Below the pieces are notes generated by a model, which was not told where the DNA came from, searched no databases, and saw only the letters and a list, made by a program, of their open reading frames with translations. Below, in pieces: positions 37,301 through 50,387 of a stretch of DNA of 64,000 nt (positions are counted from its first letter, which is position 1; the number at the start of each line of letters is the position of its first letter). Source of the DNA: Osedax frankpressi (lineage: Eukaryota; Annelida; Polychaeta; Sabellida; Siboglinidae); NCBI GenBank assembly GCA_964035775.1, contig OZ038318.1, positions 9,728,563 to 9,792,562 on the forward strand. The letters run 5' to 3'. Position numbers and translations under genes: made by a program.

Positions 37301-40300
37301 ACAGAATCTCAACAATCAGGGGTTTGTAGTTGAGACATTCAAGCCTTCATAGGATGTGGTATCTTATAGAGAGTCTTGAAATATCTATAAACTCCTTCAA
37401 TTCTTTCAAGGAGGCCATTGATTCGTTGATTGATTTCCAGGATAATAAAGAACTAAATCCAAAAGACAAACTTACATTCAATATTCTTTAAAGTGTGAAT
37501 ATAAAGACAATATCAAAACCACAAATACATTGTTAATACTAAAATATGCATCTAGCATTCTTATAGTAGCTCAATATAGCGGTTTTTAGAGTGGTCTTTA
37601 AGTGGTCTTTATAGTGGTCTTTATAGTGGTCTTCACGATTATTATCAATAGCATTTGTATCAATTCTATAATTAGTGGCTCTTAGGGATTAAAATAACTT
37701 AAAGACGGTTGTAAGAAAAGTAGGGGTCAGAGGTAAGAGTTAGAGGTCAAATGTAATTTAGAGTGCCTTACCAAGGTCTTCAGTTTCAAACATGCAGCTG
37801 TCTTTGACTCCGAGTTTCTCGCAGAACGACAAGAAACCAGCGATATTGTCACGAGCAAACCAGGTACCACTTGAAGCCGCGGGTTTGTAGCGTAGGGGCT
37901 GAGGGGGTACTGGGAGCTGCGGGGTGTGAGGGTAGGGGCTGAGGGGGTACTGGGAGCTGCGGGGTGTGAGGGTAGGGGCTGAGGGGGTACTGGGAGCTGC
38001 GGGGTGTGAGGGTAGGGGCTGAGGGGGTACTAGGAGCTGCGGGGTGTGAGGGTAGGGGCTGAGGGGGTACTGGGAGCTGCGGGGTGTGAGGGTAGGGGCT
38101 GAGGGGGTACTGGGAGCTGCGGGGTGTGAGGGTAGGGGCTGAGGGGGTACTGGGAGCTGCGGGGTGTGAGGGTAGGGGCTGAGGGGGTACTGGGAGCTGC
38201 GGGGTGTGAGGGTAGGGGCTGAGGGGGTACTGGGAGCTGCGGGTGTGAGGGTAGGGGCTGAGGAGTGTGAGGGTAGGGGCTGAGGGGTGTGAGGGTAGGG
38301 GCTGAGGGGGTACTGGGAGCTGCGGGGTGTGAGGGTAGGGGCTGAGGGGGTACTGGGAGCTGCGGGGTGTGAGGGTAGGGGCTGAGGGGGTACTGGGAGC
38401 TGCGGGGTGTGAGGGTAGGGGCTGAGGGGGTACTGGGAGCTGCGGGGTGTGAGGGTAGGGGCTGAGGGGCTGAGGGGGTACTGGGAACTACGGGGTGTGA
38501 GGGTAGGGGCTGAGGGGGTACTGGGAGCTGCGGGTGTGAGGGTATGGGCTGAGTGGTGTGAGGATAGGGGCTGAGGGTGTGATGATAGTGGTTAAGGGGT
38601 GTGAGGGTAGGGGCTGAGGGTGTGATGATAGTGGTTGAGGGGTGTGAGGGTAGGGGCTGAGGGTGTGAGGGTAATGGCTGAGGGTGTGAGGGTATGGGCT
38701 GAGTGGGGTGAGGGTAGGGGCTGCGGGGTGTGAGGGTAGGGGCTGAGTGGGTACTGGGAGCTACGGAGTGTGAGATTAGGGGCTGAGGTTGTGAGGGTAG
38801 GGGCTGAGTGGGGTGAGGGTAGGGGCTGCGGGGTGTGAGGGTAGCTGAGGGTTGTGAGGGTAGGGGCTGAGGGGGTTACTGGGAGCTACGGGGTGTGAGG
38901 GTAAGGGCTGAGGGAGTACTGGGAAATGCGGGATGTGAGGGTAGGGGCTGAGTGGTGTGAGGATAGGGGCTGAGGGTGTGATGATAGTGGTTGAGGGGTG
39001 TGAGTGTAGGGGCTGAGGGTGTGAGGGTAGGGATTGAGTGGGGTGAGGGTAGGGGCTGCGGGGTGTGAGGGTAGGGGCTGAGGGTGTGAGGGTAGGGGCT
39101 GAGTGGGGTGAGGGTAGGGGCTGCGGGGTGCGAGGGTAGGGGCTGAGTGGGGTGAGGGTAGGGGCTGCGGGGTGTGAGGGTAGGGGCTGAGGGTGTGAGG
39201 GTAGGGGCTGAGTGGGGTGAGGGTAGGGGCTGCGGGGTGTGAGGGTAGGGGCTGAGGGTGTGAGGGTAGGGATTGAGTGGGGTGAGGGTAGGGGCTGCGG
39301 GGTGTGAGGGTAGGGGCTGAGTGGGTACTGGGAGCTACGGGGTGTGAGAGTAGGGGATGAGGGTGTGAGGGTAGGGGCTGAGTTGGGTGAGGGTAGGGGC
39401 TGCGGGGTGTGAGGGTAGGGGTTGAGGGGGTACTGGGAGCTACGGGGTGTGAGGGTAGGGGCTGAGGGGGTACTGGGAGCTGAGGGGTGTGAGGGTATGG
39501 GCTGAGGGGGTACTGGGAGCTACGGGGTATGAGGGTAAGGGCTGAGGGGGTACTGGGAAATGCGGGATGTGAGGGTAGAGGCTGAGTGGTGTGAGGATAG
39601 GGGCTGAGGGTGTGATGATAGTGGTTGAGGGGTGTGAGGGTAGGGGCTGAGGGTGTGAGAGTAGGGGCTGAGGGTGTGAGGGTAGGGTCTGAGTGGGGTG
39701 AGGGTAGGGGCTGAGTGGGTACTGAGAGCTACATGGTATGAGCGTAGGGGCTGAGGGGTACTGGGAGCTGAGGGGTGTGAGGGTAGGGGCTGAGGGGGTA
39801 CTGGGAAATGCGGGATGTGAGGGTAGGGGCTGAGTGGTGTGAGGATAGGGGCTGAGGGTGTGATGATAGTGGTTGAGGGGTGTGAGGGTAGGGGCTGAGG
39901 GTGTGATGATAGTGGTTGAGGGGTGTGAGGGTAGGGGCTGAGGGTGTGAGGGTAGGGGCTGAGTGGGGTGAGGGTAGGGGCTGCGGGGTGTGAGGGTAGG
40001 GGCTGAGGGTGTGAGGGTAGGGGCTGAGTGGGGTGAGGGTAGGGGCTGCGGGGTGTGAGGGTAGGGGCTGAGTGGGGTGAGGGTAGGGGCTGATGGTGTG
40101 AGGGTAGGGGCTGAGTGGGGTGAGGGTAGGGGCTGCGGGGTGTGAGGGTAGGGGCTGATAGTGTGAGGGTAGGGGCTGAGTGGGGTGAGGGTAGGGGCTG
40201 CGGGGTGTGAGGGTAGGGGCTGAGTGGGTACTAGGAGCTACGGGGTGTGAGAGTAGGGGCTAAGGGTGTGAGGGTAGGGGCTGAGTGGGGTGAGGGTAGG

Positions 40301-43300
40301 GGCTGCGGGGTGTGAGGGTAGGGGCTGATGGTGTGAGGGTAGGGGCTGAGTGGGGTGAGGGTAGGGGCTGCGGGGTGTGAGGGTAGGGGCTGAGTGGGTA
40401 CTAGGAGCTACGGGGTGTGAGAGTAGGGGCTAAGGGTGTGAGGGTAGGAGCTGAGTGGGGTGAGGGTAGGGGCTGCGGGGTGTGAGGGTAGGGGCTGAGT
40501 GGGTACTAGGAGCTACGGGGTGTGAGAGTAGGGGCTAAGGGTGTGAGGGTAGGAGCTGAGTGGGGTGAGGGTAGGGGCTGAGGGGTGTGAGGATAGGGGC
40601 TGAGGGGTATGAGCGTAGGGTCTGAGGGGGTACTAGGAATACTGAGGGGGATATTAAGAGTGGTTAATTGTGCCGATGTAGAAGATGGAGGGAGATTGAC
40701 GGGGCTGCTGTTTATTTATATGTTGGAATCATTTGGGTATACATTGTTATACATTGTTATACATTGTTATACATTGGCATGCATTGTTATTACTACATTA
40801 TGAGAGTATCTTTAAGATTATATCGTATTCGAATTAAAAGATTACTTGACATGAAAATCGATATGTAATATAAAATATCATAAATTCATCATTTACAGAC
40901 CTTGAAGTTTACGCATTCCTTTGCTTTGTTTTGGATGATATTGACAAGCTTACAGAGTATTACTCCATTGTCAATTTCAAACAGGAAGTTGTTGTTATTG
41001 ATTGGAAGGTCTGATGGCAAATGGTTACAGTTGAAAAGATATCATCTCAAGGAGAGGAAGAGGATATTACCACTAGAACAGAAATTACATAGAAAATAGA
41101 GAAATCTATAAATTAAATTTGTAGTATCAATTGGGGAAATATTGCATATCAATAATTTCTCTGGACTTATGTAATATGTTATTATATGGCTTAAAACAAT
41201 ACACGTAGATTAAAGGCACCGGTATACAATAAACAATCAAATTGAATAAGCACCGATTAATAATCATTGAAAAACTGTTATATAACAAATGCTCTCTTAC
41301 TTTACGATTACAAATATATTATATAACAAAAATGAAATATAATGACTAACATATGAAATATAATGACTAACTGTATGAATTAATAGAGAAATTGATATTT
41401 AGTGGAAACTTCTTATATTTCTACAATATTTGTACGCTCAACAATTCAGTGACTATATATGATTAATATCTGTCACCATATTTATGATAAAATAATACAA
41501 TACACAATAGATCAAATAGATATCTATTATTATCTATTATTCTGGTGATTCATTAAAATGCAAAAAATACTTTCTTCCATTGACAATTTTATTTACAACA
41601 TAAATTAATTAACATAAACTGACCCAATGTCAATTAATATCATAAATTGCCAATTTATAAAATGATATGAATAATTATTCAGGCAATATGTATATTTCAT
41701 AATATATTATATAATGATTCAGTAGATAAGTGACAACGGGTAGTTAGTTTGAATCAAATGACAAGATAATTACTTTTCTATTTATAGGCTTGCCTCCCTA
41801 TTCTTATCTATCCTTCTCCCATTTTATTTCACTCTATTTCTCTCCAAATGTACGTATTCAATATCCAGTAATTTCTCATATTCCATGATTTACCCTTCAT
41901 AGATTAAACATAGATTAAACATAGATTAAACATAGATTAAACATAGATTAAAACCTCAATTCAAAATTCTTAATGGCACATATAAATAATAAATATATTA
42001 AATACTAACTAATAATAAGGTATAATGAGTTATGGTATTATGTAAGGTAGTATAAAGTTTTACAAGATAAGCCATGACAATGTATGAAATTGCATGATAA
42101 TTTATAATAATGTATGAAAGCTATAATTAGGTAAGATAAGCTATAACTATTTAAGATACAATATTATAAGGTATGATAATCTATAATAAGGTAAGATAAG
42201 ATGTGATAAGATATAATAAGATGTGATAAGGTAAGATAAGATATGATAAGATGTGATAAGGTAAGATAAGATATGATAAGATGTGATAAGATATGATATG
42301 TTATAAGATATGATATGATAAGATATGATATGATAAGATAAGATAAGATGTGATAAGATAAGATAAGATGTGATAAGATATGATAAGGTGTGATAAGGTA
42401 AGATAAGATATGATAAGATGTGATAAGGTAAGATAAGATATGATAAGATGTGATATGTTATACTATATGATATGATAAGATATGATAAGATGTGATAAGA
42501 TGTGATAAGATATAATAATATGTTATAAGATATGCTATGATAAGATAAGATAAGATTTCATAAGGTAAGATATGATATGATATGATATGATAAACTATAA
42601 TAAGGTAAGATAAGCTATAATTAGGTAAGATAAGCTATAATAAGGTAATATAAACTATAATTAGGTAAGATAAGCTATAATTAGGTAAGATAAGCTATTA
42701 TTAGTTAAGATAAGTTATAATTAGGTAAGATAAGCTATTATTAATTAAGATAAGCTATAATTAAGTAAGATAAGTTATTATTAGTTAAGATAAGCTATAA
42801 TTAGGTAAGATAAAATATCATAAGATATGATGATGTGATAATCTATAATAAGGTAAGATAAGATGTGATAAGATATGATAAGATAAGATGTGATAAGGTA
42901 ATATAAGATATGATAAGATGTGATAAGGTAAGATAAGATATGATAAGATATAATAAAATATGATAAGGTGTGATAAAATATTATAAGATATGATAAGATA
43001 TGACAAGATTTTATAAGATATGATATGATATGATAAGGTAAGATAAGATGTGATAAGTATTATATGGGCACTTTAGACAGATATTGGCCGTCTTCCAACC
43101 AATGAAAAGGCTACAATGAGTGGCGTACCACAAGATGTCCGTACAATCGCACACCGAGTCAGTACCTACCCGCAATAGCGTACACTAACCCGGTGAGAGC
43201 GTATACTAACCAAAAAGATGGGATAGCCAATCGGTCAGGTCCTCTATGATAGGCTGCAAAGATTCCTCCTGGAGTCTTTGCAGATCGCCTTCGAAGCGGC

Positions 43301-43411
43301 TCGTAGCAGATTCGTCTTTATTTGTCGTCGGGGGCAAATCGTCAGACTGGGGCACCATCGCTATGGTGACGCTAGGGGGCGCTAAAGCTGTAGTCATCGC
43401 GAAATATTCAT
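31235..43411 (-). CDS. GAS2L: GAS2/GAS2-like protein (CH domain + GAR domain)
   Basis: A cytoskeletal linker: in this family the calponin-homology domain binds actin and the GAR (GAS2-related) domain binds microtubules. Minus-strand exons in transcript order: 43411-43211, 41010-40901, 37898-37772, 36946-36821, 34784-34534, 33225-33124, 31369-31235; from ATG at 43397 they total 1038 nt, 345 residues, all phases agreeing. The CH domain (about residues 47-183) shows [52 protein letters not shown] and [18 protein letters not shown] is shared with GAS2L1-type proteins. A Ser/Thr- and Lys-rich linker follows in exon 5. The GAR domain (about 272-324) shows [23 protein letters not shown], and after the last intron [20 protein letters not shown] and HDPCR. 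The protein ends only about 20 residues later, closer to short GAS2 than to long GAS2L forms. The first exon begins at a good acceptor (ttttcag) in phase 1, so an upstream exon may exist. Confidence 0.93.
31405..32610. repeat. 35/26-bp minisatellite (GAS2-like intron 6)
   Basis: Units contain GAACAGGTATGGAATGTC followed by either AGAGAGTTGATGTGAAG (35 bp) or GGAGAGGTGAAG (26 bp). The two lengths alternate in blocks. On the coding (minus) strand the array is pyrimidine-rich. Confidence 0.95.
32611..32952. repeat. ~27-bp GGGTATAGGGGTAAGTAT array (GAS2-like intron 6)
   Basis: About 13 units of GGGGTAAGTATGGGGGTGG alternating with TGGGTATA. On the plus strand each unit includes GGTAAGTAT, a strong donor consensus, but the gene runs on the minus strand. 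Confidence 0.93.
33320..34533. repeat. 49-bp array reiterating the GAS2-like exon 5 donor
   Basis: About 25 units. On the minus strand the real junction reads TATTGAG, then GTACTTCCCTTATTAAC. Units contain the same string, so the last exon bases and the donor are copied. Units nearest the exon match exactly; distal units carry TATTGAAGTACTT or TATTGATGTACTT. Confidence 0.95.
34820..36812. repeat. 8/10-bp GGGAGTAA / GAGGGAGTAA array (GAS2-like intron 4)
   Basis: Two kb of 8-bp and 10-bp units in irregular blocks, with a longer pattern visible (runs at about 35050-35240 recur near 35390-35530 and 35940-36070). The 758-codon minus-strand frame is mainly an artefact of this array, although its end (34784-34568) overlaps real exon 5. 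Confidence 0.95.
36947..37771. other. GAS2-like intron 3, no array
   Basis: Ordinary intron sequence. It is a little less AT-rich around 37290-37480, with fragments of open minus-strand frame, possibly an old mobile-element piece; I could not assign it. Confidence 0.4.
37772..37898 (-). CDS. GAS2L: GAS2-like exon 3 (CH domain core)
   Basis: Reads [42 protein letters not shown], with acceptor ccctcag at 37899-37905 and donor GTAAGG. The acceptor and the first seven exon bases (CCCCTAC) are also part of the 40-bp unit of the large array filling the upstream intron, so true and decoy acceptors sit side by side. Confidence 0.9.
37899..40640. repeat. 40-bp G-rich array reiterating the GAS2-like exon 3 acceptor
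   Basis: The plus-strand unit contains GAGGGGGTACTGGGAGCTGC and GGGGTGTGAGGGTAGGGGCT. On the coding strand it reads GTACCCCCTCAGCCCCTAC, identical to the true acceptor and first seven exon bases. Units next to the exon (to about 38500) are near-identical; distal units are shorter and diverged. Very dense in GGGG/GGG runs. Confidence 0.95.
41011..43210. repeat. GAS2-like intron 1 with GATAAGATAT-type array (about 42005-43060)
   Basis: The first half (41011-41900) is AT-rich without features, except an 11-bp ATAGATTAAAC array at 41906-41952. Then about 1 kb of degenerate 10-bp units, GATAAGATAT, GATAAGATGT and GCTATAATTAGGTAA, follows. A GC-richer 130 bp (43070-43205) next to the donor is not repeat. 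Confidence 0.88.
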
Positions 43412-44250
43412 CTGAAAAGGAAAATTAGGATTTGAAAATGCAAAGAGAATTCTTTAATTTACGAAATTCAAAAAATATCAATTTTTTAAAAAGTTAAACA
43501 AAATTTATATTTAAGATTTAATAAAAACTATCTTTAAAAACAAAATTCCCATAATTTGTTTTTATCGCATGTTATTAATATAACTGATACTAGTTAATAC
43601 TAGTTAATTAAGACATAATTTATGAATACATATAAAATAATAACGATAACAAAAAATATATGATAAAATATGGTATCATGAAAATAATAAATTATTAAAA
43701 ATCAAGGATATTTCTAAAAATATATACTTTACTATATGTATGACAATACAAATTATTCGTATTTGGTGAACAATAGATGTAGTATTGATTAAAATAATAT
43801 AAATACATTAAACAAATACTTTTATCAGAATTTAGTATAGTAATTACGGTCTTTATTAGAAACGAATAAAATGAGTAGAATTTGAATAACTGTTGATATT
43901 AGAGTTTAACAGTTATACATTGTTCTCTAAACTTCCCTTAAGAATTCATTGATTTATATAACAAAAAACTAGCGGATCAATGAGAGTTCAGTGATATTAT
44001 ATTCACACAAATAGTAGATAAATGCAACGATATGCTTGTACGCAGATTAATTGAAATAGATAAATAAAGTATAAGAACACACGAGTTACGGGAAGTACTA
44101 ATAATCTACAATCCAGCTATAATTAGTAATCAATAATCGATGGTGACAATAGTATTATGCAATATATGACATCGGCAATCAATATTGCATCGCAGGAAAG
44201 CTTGCAGCATTGTAAATTGTATTTAACGTCACAATAGTATTACATATAAG
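43412..44250. other. AT-rich region upstream of GAS2-like exon 1
   Basis: No coding segment recognised. It would be intron or promoter depending on where the first exon lies. Confidence 0.45.
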
Positions 44251-44257
44251 GACAGAG

Positions 44258-45440
44258 TATTGTAGAGTATCATAGAGTAATATTAAGTAATATAGAGTAA
44301 TATGGAATATTATAGTGTATTATAGAGTATTATAAAGTATCATAGAGTATCATAGAGTATTATAGAGTACTATAGAGTAATATAGAGTAACATAGAGTAA
44401 CATAGAGTATTATAGAGTATTCTAGAGTACTATAGAGTACTATAGAGTACTATAGAGTATTATAGAGTATTATAGAGTACTATAGAGTATTATAGAGTAC
44501 TATAGAGTATTATAAAGTATTATAGAGTATCATAGAGTAATATATAGTCTTATAGAGTAATATAGAGTAATATATAGTATTATAGAGTATTCTAGAGTAC
44601 TATAGAGTACTATAGAGTACTATAGAATACTATAGAGTATTATAGAGTACTATAGAGTATTATAAAGTATTATAGAGTATCATAGAGTAATATATAGTCT
44701 TATAGAGTAATATAGAGTAATATATAGTATTATAGAGTATTCTAGAGTATTCTAGAGTACTATAGAGTACTATAGAGTACTATAGAATACTATAGAGTAT
44801 TATAGAGTATTATAGAGTACTATAGAGTATTATAAAGTATTATAGAGTATCATAGAGTAATATATAGTCTTATAGAGTAATATAGAGTAATATATAGTAT
44901 TATAGAGTATTATAGAGTATTATAGAGTATCATAGAGTACTATAGAGTAATATAGAGTACCATAGAGTATTATAGAGTACTATAGAGTATTATAGAGTAT
45001 TATAGAGTATCATGGAGTACTATAGAGTATTATAGAGTAATATAGAGTATTATAGAGTATTATAGAGTATTATAGAGTATTATAGAGTATTAAAGATTAT
45101 TATAGAGTATTATAGAGTATTATAGAGTATTATAGAGTATTATAGAGTATTATAGAGTATTATAGAGTATTATAGAGTATTATAGAGTATTATAGAGTAT
45201 CATAGAGTATTATAAAGTAATATAGAGTATTATAAAGTAATATAGAGTATTATAGAGTATTATAGATTACTATAGAGTATTATAGAGTACTATAGAGTAC
45301 TAGAGTACTATAGAGTACTATAGAGTACTATAAAGTACCATAGAGTATTATAGAGTAATATAGAGTAATATAGAGTACTATAGAGTACTATAGAGTATCA
45401 TAGAGTAGTAGAGAGTAATATAAAGTACTATAGAGTTTAG
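44258..45440. repeat. 10-bp AGAGTATTAT array
   Basis: About 115 units of TATTATAGAG with TACTATAGAG, TAATATAGAG and TATCATAGAG variants. A roughly 180-bp higher-order block is visible (about 44520-44690, 44700-44890), suggesting segmental duplication within the array. Confidence 0.95.
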
Positions 45441-47029
45441 AAATGATAAATATAAAATGGCAAATGGATTTCAAAGTTCAAAAAGTTTAAAATGGAAACA
45501 TTTATTTGTTTGTTTATAGTAAATGCAATTCTTATAGCCTTAATTATAACTTTAACTACATTTGTATAGCCGTAACTACATCTATATAGCTGTTACTACA
45601 TCTATATAGCTGTAACTACATCTATATATAAGTAAATAGCTATATAGACTTATAATGTGACTATATAATGAAAATAAAATGAATTGTAGGTGATATAAAC
45701 AAATACAATTAAATAAACAATGGAATAGATATCAAATTAAATGAAGAACAATGAATAAAGCATTTTAATAAAAATAATTTTGTGGTCAAATGAAAATGGT
45801 AAATTAAAGTTATTAAATTCTAATGTACTTACTTGTAAATATAAATAATAAGTATACTGTAATTGCTCAATTGTATAATTATCAATAATAAGTACAATGT
45901 ATTCAATCAGATAAAAAGAATCTCACTGTAAATTTGTTTCCATAATAAAATCAAAATAATTGGTGCATTGCTGAGATAAATTACTTTAATTGCAAAGATT
46001 ATAAAACCTCTCTTTATTGTAAATATTGTAAAATATCTATAATTGTAAAGATTGTAAAATCTATCTTATTTAAGAGATTGGAAAATCAGTTTTCATTGGA
46101 GAGATGATCAAATATCTTTAACTTACAAAGATTTTAAAATCTATATTCATTATATGATTGAAAAATGATACTATCTTGCAGAGCTTATAAAATCTCACTT
46201 CATAAAATCTCACCTCATAAAATCTTCATGCAAAGATTGTAAAATATCTCTTCATTCTAGAACACTGTTTACACATTGTGAAAGAATATAAACAGTTGAT
46301 TAATAAGTTTTAAACAAGCAATCAGGTGGTGAGCTCATCACATCGCCGGATTATATAATTAATTACGTTATTATTGCATTGAAATGTATTTTTAGAAATT
46401 AAAATTATCCGCTTTCTAAATATCGATGTTACACAAAGTTTGCAATAGTAATTAATGTTTTTTTTTACCATATCCTTGTAATAAGATGTAATTGATAACA
46501 ATCAACACTTTATATATATCTATATATACATATATTATAATTACCGTGTGGTAAAGATGAAGAAATAAATACATTTTGCCACCATATAAACTATATATGC
46601 TTATATAAAGTATAATATCAATAAATAGATTTTTATATAGTTACATTTAAAAAAATATAATTATCTATAATTTGATAACTTGAAAAACAGTATACTTATA
46701 ATTATGTATATATATCATATTAATTATAAGTATGTATAAAATTGCAGTGATATAAATCCACGATAATATAATCTATTATATTCATAGATCTACGAAAAAT
46801 ATATATATTCGTAGATCTGTAAAAAATATATATATTATATGTAGTCATATATTATCTATTAATTATATACACCGAATAATTTATCCTATAAAACATACAT
46901 CACGATGTTACTATTGATACGTAATCAGAGTAAATAACCACTAGCCTGGTTCTTTGAATATGATATGCGAGTTAGGCTATAGGTAATGATTCATAATATA
47001 AACCACGTGATGGCACTTGTAATGAGAAA
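45441..47029. other. AT-rich intergenic or 5' intron
   Basis: Short degenerate repeats only (TAACTACATCTATATAGC at about 45545-45625; AAAGATTATAAAATCTC-type motifs at about 45995-46260). No coding evidence. Confidence 0.5.
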
Positions 47030-47345
47030 ATCTATACCCGAGATGGGCCGCTTATAAAAACCAAATAAATAACTAATGCTTCCGGATGTAGGAGATTTAC
47101 ACATTAATCCACGGGTTCTGTAGTCGAGAATTGATAGGTACGCGTCGAATGTAATCGAACGTGAATTAGCAACCGATCTCGGGCGGATAAAGGCCGAAAC
47201 CGGCTCGACGAGCTGTTGCTAGGCGTGTACCTCTAACGGTTACGGGCAACGTGAACTGTGTCAGGCGCTACGCATGCCAAAGGTCGCGCGAAACACAGGT
47301 ACACGAGAGACGTAGTAATCCCACGGACGTGAATTTGCAATCATT
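47030..47345. promoter_or_regulatory. CpG-containing GC-rich islet, possible promoter or 5' exon
   Basis: A 300-bp island with many CpGs (GATCTCGGGCGGATAAAGG, CGAAACCGGCTCGACGAGC, AAGGTCGCGCGAAACAC) inside otherwise very AT-rich DNA, 3.6 kb upstream of the first GAS2-like exon. I find no convincing ORF, tRNA or repeat in it. A promoter or noncoding first exon of the minus-strand GAS2-like gene is the simplest guess. Confidence 0.35.
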
Positions 47346-50300
47346 CTCAAGCATTATATTATTATTATTATCGTTTATTTACGCGTATAAGTTTATGCTA
47401 TTAAAGAACAAGTAAGACTGATTTACAAATAATTGCGCTAACGCATATTAAACGCATATGAAAAGCTCTCGAATAAGTCATACTTTCTATTCCCTATTCC
47501 TTGTATTCGAAATGAACGATATTATGTTAAATAAGTCATTGGAAATCAATTAACTGAGAGGTATGACAACATGCCTATAGCTTTAAATGACTTTCCGATG
47601 AAATCCTCCATAGATTGGTATAGGAAAGTGATATACATAAAGTTATATATTATTTCATATTTATATTTCACGAGAAATAAGGACCTCTGTATCAGTTAAT
47701 GTATTATTTGTTACTTGACAGTGTATTTTAATTCTAAATAAATATTTAGTTGGTAATTTGCATTCGTTATCTGTAGAAGTAAGAAATTACAGAGGTTTAT
47801 GTAATGAATATAAGAATATATAAATTAAATGTTTTCTAATACAGACACTTTGAAATTATAGTATTAATATTTAGCATATGAATATTATATCATCAAATAA
47901 GATGATCCAGATAAGTTACATTAAATCTAAATAAGGAAATTATTTAATCGTATTATAAAGTAATTACAATATTGGTTAATTTTCGTAGATGATTTAAATA
48001 AAGTAATATACTAATTATATATACTTCATTCGATATTTAGGGTATAAGATGATAGACTCATTGACTTATAACAGATTAAGACTAATTATATAAAGACATT
48101 TCATATTTGACTACACAAGGGTTTGTAATAAATATGTGGAATGATATACAATTTAATCTGGATTAATGCAAAGTAATAAAATGTTTCATTATATGGGATT
48201 ATTAATATATTATACAAATAATGTAAATTTTATGGATGTTTTTAGGATGTAAAAGTATATATACTTATAAATGTACTACTATAAATAGTATCATATATAT
48301 ATTCACTTAATATTTTCATATGAAATTACAAACACCATTAGTAATCGCTGTCAGCATGGAATCTGTATACATGAATACATAAATAGACTACATCATTTCA
48401 AATATTAAACGAATATATAAATATAATTGACTTACTGCATTACTGTCCTAGTTAAATATCCTGAATTTTTTTATAAAATGTATACATTTTATAGCGTTGA
48501 TAACTCAGTATAATAGATTTATAAAAACAATTGCTTATCAATTTTTATTAGAAATTTACATAAATATGTTTACATTATTAATTATTTTTTATTTATTCAG
48601 GATTTTAAATTAGTGGTGAAAATTTAAAAAATTCATGATCTATAAAAACGTTTGGGATTAAATCGATGGCTTAATACAATATACATTATATTGATAAAAT
48701 ATTATATTTATAGTATTTACAATAATGTAAATTAAATATTTGTAATATTATGGGTTTGATCTCTAAACTCAAAATGAAATATTTAAATGTATCTAGTTTG
48801 TATTAGATACTATATTTTATATAATATTTAAATTTATATTCGGTATATGATAATTTGATAAATACTAAGCAAGTTATATAGTTTATATCAATAGATAATT
48901 AGATTATTAACAAAAATATATACATTTATGTAATAAATAATATAAAAATGCATAATATTATAATTTATAATGAGCAAAATTCATATTATTTAATAAAATT
49001 TTAGGGTGCTAATCATTGGTTATATTGATTCAATTAGTAAATAATGATTAATAATGATGAACATTCACAATACACTTCATATATAATCTATTTCAAAAAG
49101 CTCTATTATATTATATTTATCTATTAACAATACATATTATTGAAGGCAATTCGTTAATAGTATTGCGTTAATAATTAATACATTGTTATTAATAATAACT
49201 TCTCTTAATATTACATTGTATGTTAAATGTTGTAATATTATAAAAAGTAATATAATAACTTAATTAAATTTAAATATAATGTATAATATATAACTATGAA
49301 ACATATTAATTAAATATAAAATAACATTTTAAATATAAAATAAATGTGATATATATATATGTTTACTTATAAATTATTATAAACAAGTATTACATTTAGC
49401 CTGAATTATATTTAAAATTTAATATAAAATTGAAAACCTTATTCGTGTTTTTTTTCGAAATACAATTTTAAACATAATTTTTGGCAAAACGGACATAAAA
49501 ATGTTATTATAAATAGCAACCCATTGAAGTTGAAATACATATCTATACTTTACAAACATAGATATAATGAATTAATATATTATGATATAACAATACGTTA
49601 TAGTATTCATAAATGTTATATAAAAATGTTACTTTAAAAACTAACTGCAATATATATATTTTTTATTTAATTTATATAATCTTTTAATATTTGAAAACAC
49701 TTTTAATATTGTTCTAGATAATACTTTAAAACTTTAAAAATAATATTGTGTGCAATATATCTATATTTATATCCTATTATATATATATTGAAAAAAATAG
49801 TAGTTATATGTTTGTAATTATATATTACTTTCGATTTAATGTATTCATATTTATTTAACTGTTTATGTTTATAACATAATAAATAAAATCTAATATTACC
49901 GGTAATAGTTGGTATTACCAAAGTTTTTTTGAATTCATTAGTATTTAGAGTATTATCTATCATTTGATCTATCTAGAATACATATTTTAATTTAATTTAA
50001 CATTTTTTAATATAGATTAATATGCATAATTTTTATCATAAATATTTTGCATATTTGATGTATAAATGATGATTTTTAAGTGTTACCTGTATATTAACGA
50101 TTGGTTAAAGCGAGTCAGTATAGTACTAAAATAACAACATATCAAAGATCAAAACTCAATTTAATATTTGCCCTATATATTTATTTTCATAGACTTTTAT
50201 TTAAGGGTTTCGGGATTTAACACCTATTTATTATTCTCTATTTTATATATGTTTAAGTTTATTTTGTGTAGTTTATACGATTTCCTCGAGGCCTACTAAT

Positions 50301-50354
50301 AGTGACTCGTTATTTCTTGACATTTTATTTTCTTAGAATATTTCAAACTCTAAT

Positions 50355-50387
<33 letters not shown>

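Noticed and set aside
47100-47300. tRNA or short coding exon in the CpG islet
   Set aside because: No B-box/cloverleaf fit, and frames are interrupted without good splice sites at matching phase.
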